A DNA stretch of 64,000 nucleotides from Erigeron canadensis. Lineage: Eukaryota; Streptophyta; Magnoliopsida; Asterales; Asteraceae. Made by a program: the position numbers and the translations under genes. The stretch's first letter is position 1. The number at the start of each line of letters is the position of its first letter. A model generated the notes under the pieces. That model ran no database searches. It had not been told where the DNA came from and saw only the letters and a program-made list of their open reading frames with translations. The stretch spans positions 28,456,055 to 28,520,054 of the forward strand of contig NC_057762.1 in the NCBI RefSeq assembly GCF_010389155.1. Reading direction: 5' to 3'. Of the stretch, positions 55,137-64,000 are shown piece after piece.

Positions 55137-55910
55137 ATGGCTCCAAAGCAGCCTAATACAGGTCTTTTTGTTGGGTTGAACAAGGGTCATGTTGTGACCA
55201 AGAAGGAGTTGGCTCCTCGCCCGTCCGATAGGAAAGGCGTAAGTTTTCATGTTTTTTACTGATGCTTATATTTTATGTAATAATGTTGAATACAACTATA
55301 CAAGTAGTCTTGTTAAACATGTCTTGATTAGTACTATGACTTTCATTGTTTATACTTCATTTTAGTGTAAATACGAGTGTTAATGTTATACATATGTATA
55401 TAGAAAACAAGCAAAAGGACACACTTTGTGAGGAGTTTGATTCGGGAAGTAGCTGGACAAGCACCATATGAGAAAAGGATTACTGAGTTGTTGAAGGTTG
55501 GCAAGGACAAGCGTGCTCTTAAGGTAGCTAAACGGAAGTTGGGTACCCACAAGAGGGCTAAGAAGAAGAGAGAGGAGATGTCCAATGTTCTTCGCAAGAT
55601 CAGGTACATTTTCTATAACCGAGTTACAAGATTTTCAATACTTTTTTCTGTTTATTAGCAATGTCTTCTGTAATGGTTGGGATGAAAAGTTGCACAAATA
55701 CTGGAAATAAAAGCATACTAATGAGACCTGTTTAAAGTAGTTTTGCTTAGACTTTTTATAAGAAAGGTGCCTAAAATGAGAATGAAACTGATGTGTGTTA
55801 CTGTTTTGATGCTAATTTTTTTTAAACAATGACCAACAATACTAATATGTACTTCAATTTCGTGATATATATTTTGCAGGGCTGGTGGAGGTGCCGATAA
55901 GAAAAAGTGA
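55137..55910 (+). CDS. RPL36: Ribosomal protein eL36 (60S L36)
   Basis: Three coding exons, 55137-55238, 55404-55603 and 55880-55910, 110 aa, the usual plant length. Starts [20 protein letters not shown] and contains [40 protein letters not shown] and [12 protein letters not shown], ending AGGGADKKK. It is a small basic protein of the cytosolic large ribosomal subunit. All introns are GT-AG. The start codon follows directly after the acceptor (cag|gtgATG), so the 5' UTR is spliced. The gene is intact. Confidence 0.97.
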
Positions 55911-57585
55911 GGTCTTTGTTCACATTACATCTCCTAGCTGATATTTTCTATCCAGTGTTGAACTTAGTTATAGTTTAATTTCATTTTGTGTACTTTGTGA
56001 CCCATCTTTGGGAATTGGGATCTATGTATCTTTTATTTTGAAAAGAATTTAAGTATGAATTTTGTCTCATTTAGTTTTGTTTATTTCGCGGGTAAACTTT
56101 TTTGTGAATGTGCCCTTTGTTTGGATATCAATCTTGAGAAGCTAATGTGACACCAAGTCAGTCAAAAGTTCATGCTTGATAATCACTGTATGTTGTTTTG
56201 TGCTAGATGTTTGCTGCACTTGTGCTTTGAATATGATGCATCTTGCCCTTATCTAGATCATGATTCACTGTTGAACCATAAAACATAGATTAAGCTGCTT
56301 GAGCCGTTGCCAGTTGTATTGTTCAACCAAAACTTGAAGCAGATGTAGGTAGTCTCCTATGAGTCTTAACAAAAAAAACCCTAAATTGTTTGAACTTGAA
56401 ATGTTGTTGTACGCAACCTTTACAGCAACGTTAGTTACCATGAAATTGAGCTAAAAAGACTCGAGAGTCCTGAACTGAAAGACACGGATATTCCGGAAGG
56501 CATCATCTGAAGGGCTGTGGTGAACGTTGGACGGTTTACTTGAATCCCTCTTGAACCTATTAGGCTATCGACATGGACAAACTTCTAATATGTTACCAGG
56601 AAAGGAAAACCCTCACAAGCAGAGTCTGTAACAGCAGGCTCCCTCACCACCACTCTGTTCTGTCCATGATTAATAGGGCAAAGCACCTTGAAAAACTAAA
56701 ATACCGATTAGCAGAATATCAGTTTTTCATGTCTTATACCTTTACATTAGCAAGATATGCAGATACTTAGCTTCTTTGGTCTTGTAGTGGATTCCCTTTT
56801 ACTATTGTGCCATCATGAAATACATTACAATGGGTGAATGGGGTTATTTGGTCTCTTTTCTACTATTTTTGACCATAATTGCTACTATGGTCTATAAATA
56901 TTAAAAGGAGTGCTTCGTGGTTACCTTGGCTAGTTATCATCTGTAGGACTGTACTACCATCTAATTTTGTTATTGAATTCAAAATTATTCAGTTTACAAG
57001 ATTGTTATGTAATAAGTAATAACTAATAACATCAAACCATGAGTTTGATTTTTTAATTCTTAAAAGATGTTAATTTTAGTGGTCAATATATTTCCTGTTA
57101 AACGGAAGTGGTTTAGCTTTTTCAGGTTATCCAAATCATTTCACTTGTCCCCTAACAGTGATCACACAACCTAAATACATCGTGGCATACATTCAATATA
57201 ATGTTCCAACAACGCCAAGAAGCCAATGCATGTCGGGATGCATCCATACTACCATACATGAAACTCGTTGGCGAGAAAGACTTAAAACTGACTGGAGAGA
57301 GACCTAAAAGGTGACAGTAACCTGTGCTTAAGAGAAATAAACATCTCTACTTATTGACCGAACATTACAGATGGGATTAATAGACTTATTAGTTCACTAC
57401 AAATGAGTTGCCTTTAAATCGTAGTGCTATCTGTTGCTTTCCACAACCTTGTACCAATAGCTGGTACTTCATCAGTACTACTTACAACCATCTGCAAACC
57501 AATTATTCTTCAGTTTAATTAAAAAAGTGAGGTCTACAAAATTACAACAATAGAAGTATAACAAGATCAGGCCGTAATCCGTAAC
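55911..57585. other. Convergent spacer between eL36 and SLH gene
   Basis: The eL36 3' UTR, then about 1.3 kb without a recognisable gene. 56380-56780 has somewhat higher GC and an open frame of 65 codons (56573-56770) with no family resemblance. Confidence 0.45.
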
Positions 57586-60500
57586 TCATGCCTTGAACTT
57601 TTGGGTAATTTTCTCAACCCCTTCCCTGCAATCACCAACAACACGCTTCACACCTTCTTTTACACCTGAAGTCAACCCAACTGAACTTTGTTGCAAACCT
57701 TGCACTGAGCTGTTGACTTTCCACACCGCTCCATCTTTGGCATCCCCTACTTGTTTCACAGTCTTTGAACCCCATTCTTTTAGTTGAGATATAAAGAAGA
57801 CTATCTTCTCAATGACCTTATCAAGTACCTGCTTCGATTTGCCTTTCAAATCAGCTACCATTGACTTCAGTTTGTCTACCAGGTTTTCAGCTCGGCTCTT
57901 TGTTCCTTCAATGGAAAATTGCTTCTGAGCATTGACCCATGTAGATTCTGCAACTGTTTCTTCACGAAGATCATTGTCCACAACTACCTTAATGCCCTGA
58001 CTTTCCCATCGATCTCTAGCATCCTCCAAGACTTTTGCTTGCTCTCTTGCTCTTTTTGCCTCATCCTCAGCCCAAGATCTTCATGGGAAACAGGTGGATT
58101 ATATCATATATCATTTTATTAGGTACCAATCATAGAGGTCATAAAATGGGTGGTTTGTCAGGTTGGGCATCATGCCAAAACTGGTAATAAATGGGTAATT
58201 TTTGTGAAGGCAAGCCCATACTGAAACATTTCCGTCCAAAAACTTTATTCTTTCAGCTAATTAGCGACTCAAATATGGTTACATATAGTATTTCATCTAA
58301 CAATATTTGTTTTTGAATAAATGATTTAGGATGTTTTTTATTGCAAAAATGATATGAGCAACTTTCAACCTATTTTCCGTATAAGCTAACTTATATTTCC
58401 GTTTGATCCATTATAACATAACAAATTGGTTAAAACTGTAACCTCTACTATTTCATATCTAGTTAGGCGATTTTTGCAATGTCCAAGTATGCACAAAGAG
58501 AAAACATGGAGCATACCTAGCCATAGCCAAGGCTTTCCGCTCAACTTCTAGTTCATATTGTAACCGAGATATTGCCTGATTTTCAATTTCTGCATCTGTC
58601 CGTAGCTTGTTTATCCTTTCTTTTTCATATGATATCTCTACTTTATTACTCATTATTCCTTGCAACTCTTCCTCTGCTTCGTGTCGTAATTTTGAAAGCA
58701 CTTCCATTTGTGAATCAACAGCTGCACGTTCTTTCATCATCTTAATGTTCTGTTCCTCTTGTTCGGCTCTTAATCGCTCCAATTCCTGCCTCGTTTCTTC
58801 AGCTATTTTCTCTAAAGAAGCAATCTTTTCTCTTTCTAAGTTTAGATCATTTTCAAAATATGAATTAACATCTTTCTGCACTTGATCAACAAGAGCATTG
58901 TGTGCTGCAACAGCTTTTTCAGCCATTAATTCTGCTTCTATTCGTGTCAGTTCCTCGCTGACTATATCAGAAGCCTCACCAGTTGCAAGAGCAATAGCAG
59001 CTTGTGCTTTTGTCACAGGCTTATTAGGCTGAAAGAGTCTAGTGTAACCTGTAAAATTGAGTTAATTCAAGCAAAAGAATGATAAATGAAGAGGTGGTCC
59101 AAGTCAACCCATTAACTTATTAATGGGTCAGTTCATGTTACATTGTATCTAAAAAGGCTCCATTGGGTTAAATAAGAAATTCTGGCCTATAAGAAATGAG
59201 TAACGGGATGAGCATAGCCAACAGCGTACTTTTAATGGAGTAAAAAGCCTCCAAAATCAATGTATTAAAAAAGTACGTTACTTGTGAAATAATATTAAAC
59301 TTGTACATGTTTGACACGTGAATTGTTTACTTAATTCTTCTGTTCTTATGGCAGATGTGTTCCAGGACAACGGCCCAACTCAAACTCGTTATGAAACCCG
59401 CAGAACGGTTCTAGTTTGCCAGCATTAAAAGTTGGTCAAAGGGTATAGACACTCACCAAATGCAAGGCCTACTATTCCATTTTCTCCTGCTGAAAGATCT
59501 GATATCAGTGCAGGCCAAGCATCTGGATTGATCTTGTCAATGTCTATGAAACCTGAGAGTCGTTGAAGGATCTGGCAATTGGTAAGAAATTTTTTAGTCT
59601 CAAAAGTTTATATCATAATTAGAAAACTCAACTCAACTTCAAAGTCATCACCGTTTTGTCAGCTGCAGGAAGCAATCTTTTTTCCAAGGACATTTTCCAG
59701 CTCACAAGATCCTGACGCGATAAAGGACTGCAAAAAGTTGAGGACAATCAAACACTGAAATTCCAGCCCATCAATTTCATTAAAGTTATTGTTCAAGCAT
59801 CAAGGGGGAATATCAAAGCACGTAAATGAATGAGTCAATGTAGGATATGTTTTATCTCAAACGGGTGATATAGAAAAAGGAGAAGCAGGTTAAATTGGTT
59901 AATAATCATCCAAAAACTCTGAAGTTTCACTTCAGATGCAAACAACCTCCTAAAACTTTCTCTTAGTAGTTAGTTAATTGGATTAATATTGTAACACATC
60001 AACTATATATAGTTCTTTTAACCAAACACACAGAAAGTGTCGGCATGCCAATCGACCAGTACTGCGTATAGACCTTTTCGAACCAAACCTGTTTTGAACT
60101 TTTACCCAACCCCCTATCTTGCCACCGCTTATGGATACAGTTAAGGAAAGGAAAGGGCAAAGAACCAAATGTACCTTTCGGGACAAAAGTGCAGAGAGCT
60201 CTCATCTGGGTTTGAAATGTTCATGTCACGTTGAGAGAGCTTGCTGGCAATGAGTCCTGCTTCAGCCAAGCCTGAGGATCCAAGTGTCTCATAAGTTTTC
60301 GTTCTAAATATTTAACCAGAATATATAAAAACCTCTATCTACCTTGTATGGAAGAGAAATCAGGATCTTCAGGTGTAATATCATCAAAAGCAAGTTCAGT
60401 AACATTCTCAACATACATTGCAGGGTACACTTTGGATAGAGTATTTCTGCACAAAAGAGTTTACAAGATTCACTTTCATGTAAGATATTAAAATTAACAA

Positions 60501-62259
60501 TAAGAGCAATGATAAGTATGATTAACAGGTAGGCCTACAAACATGCCTAAAGATCTGGTGCAGACACATGCCATGATCAGTAGCTAAGAATCAGAAAGAG
60601 AAATTGCATAAAGTCATTATTTTTCAGTTTTCTCTTCTAAAAATTTAACTACTGATCAGCATCAGATTTTTAGGCATACTTGTAGGCCTACCAAATTAGT
60701 CACACATATCATTTTTCTAAAAATAAACCCTTCATATCATACAACATACGAAAACACATCCAACCATCGAGCATATGTACCTCGAAAGAGCACTACTGGC
60801 AGAAACCAACCATCGAGCATACTCACGACGAGTACACAAATCACCAGGCTGAACATTACCTTCAATAACCTGAGAGCAGCATACTTGCCAATTATTTTTA
60901 AGGTTCCCAAAACGGATTGGATCAAAGTTTTCAAAAACAAGTAATATAAAGAATCACGTACTTACATAGCAGGTTTTTTTTATATATAAGTAGTAAAAAA
61001 TATACTTTAGACAGTAACGAACCTTTAATACTTGCAATGCTGCTAAAGCCTGTCCCTGAACTTGGTCAACAACTGCAGGAACTAACACCTTCCCAGGTAA
61101 GGCCTGTAGAGTTGGTGAAAGTACAGATGGAGCCGGAATACTTGCAGAAGAAGAAAGATTTGCAAGATCCACCGCGTCAAAAACAGTTCTTTTAATGTTA
61201 TCATTATGATCAATATCATTTGGTTTGCTTGCGAATGTATAAGGCAATGACTCCCCTAAAAATCCTTGTGTTTCTTTACTGTCAAAATCTTCGGTTTTCA
61301 AAGGAATAGGCTCAATATCTTCTTCTTGAGCCAACGAAGGCTCTAAAGTCACGGCCACCTGCTCATTCTGTGTATCCAGAATGGTTGTTATGGACGAAGG
61401 TAAGCTGGGTTCATCTGATCCTTTTATTGTAGTATCTACATCCAGGTCACCCGTTTCATGATTTATGGAGTGTACATCTGAGACCAAGGAATCTATACTA
61501 TTTACATCAGTCTGACCGTCTTCTATATTATTAGTTGATTTAAACTTCTCGGTAACTAAACCTTCCTCTAAATTTTCAACACTAGGTGCATCAAGCGAAG
61601 CATTATTAACATCGGATTTCTGTACTTCAGCGGCTGGTAATTCCTCTTGAAAATCTTGTTGATTAGAATCATTGTTCGTCACCACCCCATCTTCTATGTT
61701 CACACCTAAATCTTCATCAATTCTGGTTTCATTTTCTTTTACATTTGAGACATAACTCTCGTCTTTACCTGGCTTGCCTTCCAGATGACTATCATTTAGC
61801 ATATCATTCTTTGTAGTAGTTCCCTCCTCTTCAACAATTTCTTTTGGGTCAACAGATATCAATGACTCTTCCTGATGTGTTGTCAATGTTTCCATGTTCT
61901 TTTTTGTTCCTAATGAACAAATAGCTATTACGTATGGAAATCTCAATTTAAAATTTTTATAGTATCAAAAAACTAAAACAACAATACCCAATCACATCAA
62001 AAGCTGGGTATGGGGGAGGACGGATGTGACAGTCATACCTCTACCCTCTACCCGAGGGTAGAAAGATTCTTCCAGAATCACCTTCAGCAGAAAGTGTGGC
62101 AGAAATACAAGTGGCACCCTAAAGTGTATGTGTGTGCACATATATTTGTGGCTATAAGTATACAGATAGTATATGCGAACAAGAAAGAAAAAACATATAT
62201 GAAAATAGACAGATAAAAGGTATTTAAACATAAAAGCATATAGAGTATGGAAGCATAAT

Positions 62260-62305
<46 letters not shown>

Positions 62306-63741
62306 TTGAGGGTGACTATCAAATGAAAATGAAATTAAAATGAGAACGCTTAAAAACTACATTTTGATGCATTAAAAGTCCATAAAACTGACATAGTGCT
62401 TAACTAATTATCATTATTTAAGTGTTTAACAACATATTGATCCGTCAAAATTGAAAAAATCACGTTTTTTGTTGGATGCATCATTTTGATGAATATGCAT
62501 CCAAAATGGATGCACCAAACAAAAAACGTGATTTTTTCGATTTTGACGGATCAATGTGTTGTTAAACACTTAAATAATGATAATTAGTTAAGCACTATGT
62601 TAGTTTTATGGACTTTTAATGCATCAAAATGATGTTTTTGAGTGTTCTCACCGTTCTTATTTTAATAGTGTTCTCACTGGAGTGTTACCCTATGGCTTGA
62701 ATATTATCAATAACAGCAAAATTAAAGAAAAGAAATCCCACTTACCAGATATCCTTCTGTTTATAGACACTGTTGCAAAGGCGAGTCCACCAACAAGAAC
62801 AATCCCTGCAACCGCAGCTCCCACTATCCCTGAAAGTAAGCTACACGAGCGTTATTAGTAGACAGGAATACCATCTGCAGAAGCAAAATCAAAGGTCACA
62901 CTAACAGGTTACGTTTCCACAATCAAACTCTATACATCCCTCCGGAAAATGATGAATCCTCCTAACCAAATAGCCTAATAATCATCCTAAAATATTAAGA
63001 AGGTGACATGTCATATACACTAGATCTCTTTCCTAATCTTGGCCCTTGATTTTTCCACATGTCCTCATCTCATAGTTAGAAGGATAATTAAGCTATATGG
63101 TTAGGAGGATTAATCATTTCCCATAACTATATTGTTCCGCTGGTGTCACATTCTGCAATAAAGTTAACTATTTTGGAGAAAGAAAAAATAACAAAAATAA
63201 AAGTCTTTCGAACTGTGTTTTCTCTCTAATCACTTTCTTCATGAAATTTTCGGCAAACAAGTTTCTGATCATTTACATTACGCAAACACGAAAATCACAT
63301 AATCTTAAATCTTTCCATAAACTCAATCCCAAACACCCTCTTAATACTAACTAAAGATCAAATCTTTAAAACAATTCAATATCAACACCAATTCCCAAAC
63401 CCCACCAACCAAATTTCAACAAAAAATAAAAAATAAATTCATGTCCTACCTCCAGACCATCCTTTTTTCGGTTCCGACTCACTCGCAACCTCGACACCAT
63501 TACCATCATCAGTATCACCAGCCCATCCAGAAAATGCATTAACAGAAAATCTCAAATTTTGCCCATTAATCACATTTTTATCTTTACAACAATATAAACA
63601 ATGACTTTGATTATTATATAGCTTAATATGATCACGCATGCGTAAATAAGAAGATGGTGACTGATACTTCCAGCGGCAGCTCACGGCGGCTGATCGGAGC
63701 TGGTAAGACGTCGGAGAATGTGTTGTGATCAGGAGACTCAT
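57586..63741 (-). CDS. Plastid SLH-domain coiled-coil protein
   Basis: Ten exons: 63741-63450, 62829-62746, 61909-61023, 60869-60781, 60446-60343, 60271-60175, 59727-59652, 59571-59457, 59048-58517, 58078-57586. Joined frame 922 aa. A Ser/Arg-rich transit-peptide-like N-terminus (1-50) is followed by a transmembrane segment (GIVGAAVAGIVLVGGLAFAT, about 98-117), a long acidic disordered region (exon 3), SLH-type repeats (CTRREYARWLV, SRQDLVSWK, FQPNKPVTKAQAAIAL), a long coiled coil (about residues 590-770) and an amphipathic tail. It matches plant SLH/GPI-anchored-adhesin-like proteins such as Arabidopsis At5g23890, associated with plastid membranes; the precise role is unsettled. All introns are GT-AG or weakly consensus AAG at the last acceptor. 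Confidence 0.9.
62264..62302. repeat. (AT)n microsatellite
   Basis: About 19 AT units within the second intron of the SLH gene, directly left of the MITE target duplication at 62300. Confidence 0.9.
62310..62690. mobile_element. 381-bp foldback MITE with 10-bp TSD
   Basis: The ends gggtgactatc and the inverse of ggagtgttaccc, arms of about 180 bp, include gcattaaaagtccataaaac and taattatcattatttaagtg in both orientations. An exact target duplication, tatggcttga, lies at 62300-62309 and 62691-62700 (10 bp; 9-10 bp fits the Mutator superfamily). It sits in the second SLH intron. A diverged relative is at 52255-52615. Confidence 0.9.
62945..63123. mobile_element. 179-bp MITE with 31-bp inverted ends
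   Basis: Left end ggaaaatgatgaatcctcct then aaccaaatagc; the right end is its inverse (gctatatggttaggaggatt then aatcatttccc). It lies in the first intron of the SLH gene. Related copies are at 26303-26455 and 50800-50965. Confidence 0.8.
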
Positions 63742-64000
63742 TGTGGGTGTTTGTTAAAACTGAAATTGAAATGAAATTGGGGATGTTGGAGTGTGAAAGT
63801 TTGATACTTTTAGGGTTTTAGAGTGATTTGGGGAAGAAAGAAGATAGACCCACAAATTTTTGTAATCTAGAAAGGTGGTCTCTCGCCTATCGGTATATCC
63901 GGTAATCGGATTTTGGATTTCGGGGGTCTTGTTGTAATTACTCAGAAATTAAGGTGAAATGTGTAGTTAGGTTGAAACTTGAAGGGTGTTTACTGTAAAA
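63742..64000 (-). promoter_or_regulatory. 5' flank of the SLH gene
   Basis: The 5' leader and proximal promoter of the minus-strand SLH gene. On the minus strand, CACTCTAAAACCCTAAAAG near 63805-63822 contains an AAACCCTAA-like telo-box (63808-63816), and TTCTTTCTTCCCC leader sequence lies nearby. No other gene reaches the right edge. Confidence 0.5.

Noticed and set aside
55343..55609. Minus-strand 88-codon frame over eL36 exon 2
   Set aside because: Shadow of the conserved ribosomal-protein exon in basic-rich codons.

Overview
The window is nuclear DNA of a flowering plant. The genes carry many spliceosomal introns, the proteins are plant-specific (USP-kinase-U-box E3 ligase, YODA-type MAPKKK, plastid SLH-domain protein), and intergenic DNA is AT-rich and full of plant transposons. 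The repeats, such as a GGGTCAA-rich intron repeat and GAACGAACG-rich foldbacks, resemble those of Asteraceae; that placement is an inference.

Layout, left to right. (1) 1-3920 (+): 3' two thirds of a MAP3K kinase gene, cut by the window edge. (2) 4943-7607 (-): intact eight-exon short-chain dehydrogenase of the retinol-dehydrogenase/TIC32-like group, with an exact 92-bp tandem duplication over one splice donor. (3) 7608-14092: gene-free block with nested foldback elements and one 1.4-kb Mutator-like element. (4) 14093-14809 (-): single-exon DUF7733-like membrane protein. (5) 15817-24784 (-): nine-exon U-box protein kinase (PUB32/33-like) whose largest intron holds several foldback insertions. 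(6) 24785-43171: an 18-kb repeat-dominated region. It contains a PIF/Harbinger transposase remnant split by an LTR element that is itself split by a second one, two complete-looking small Helitrons, Mutator-type MITEs, a 1.7-kb internally deleted Copia element, and one probable small gene for a secreted peptide with two six-cysteine units (36207-36642, -). (7) 43172-43348 (+): short CHCH-like protein. (8) 45325-46716 (+): two-exon 2-oxoglutarate/Fe(II) dioxygenase (GA20-oxidase-like). (9) 47661-50271 (-): five-exon class 3 lipase. (10) 50272-54500: SINE-like, MITE and LINE remnants. (11) 55137-55910 (+): ribosomal protein eL36 with telo-box and site II promoter motifs. (12) 57586-63741 (-): ten-exon plastid SLH/coiled-coil protein.

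The genes are ordinary, independently transcribed housekeeping, signalling and metabolic genes; nothing suggests an operon or biosynthetic cluster. Joining the exons by splice consensus keeps frame in every multi-exon gene (318, 799, 104, 318, 445, 110 and 922 aa), which supports the models. I found no previously undescribed system. The points most worth a second look are the two-unit cysteine-rich peptide, the duplicated splice donor, two GC-AG introns, the nested Harbinger/LTR/LTR structure, the Copia element with TA...TA termini, and foldback elements sharing an inner module under different ends.
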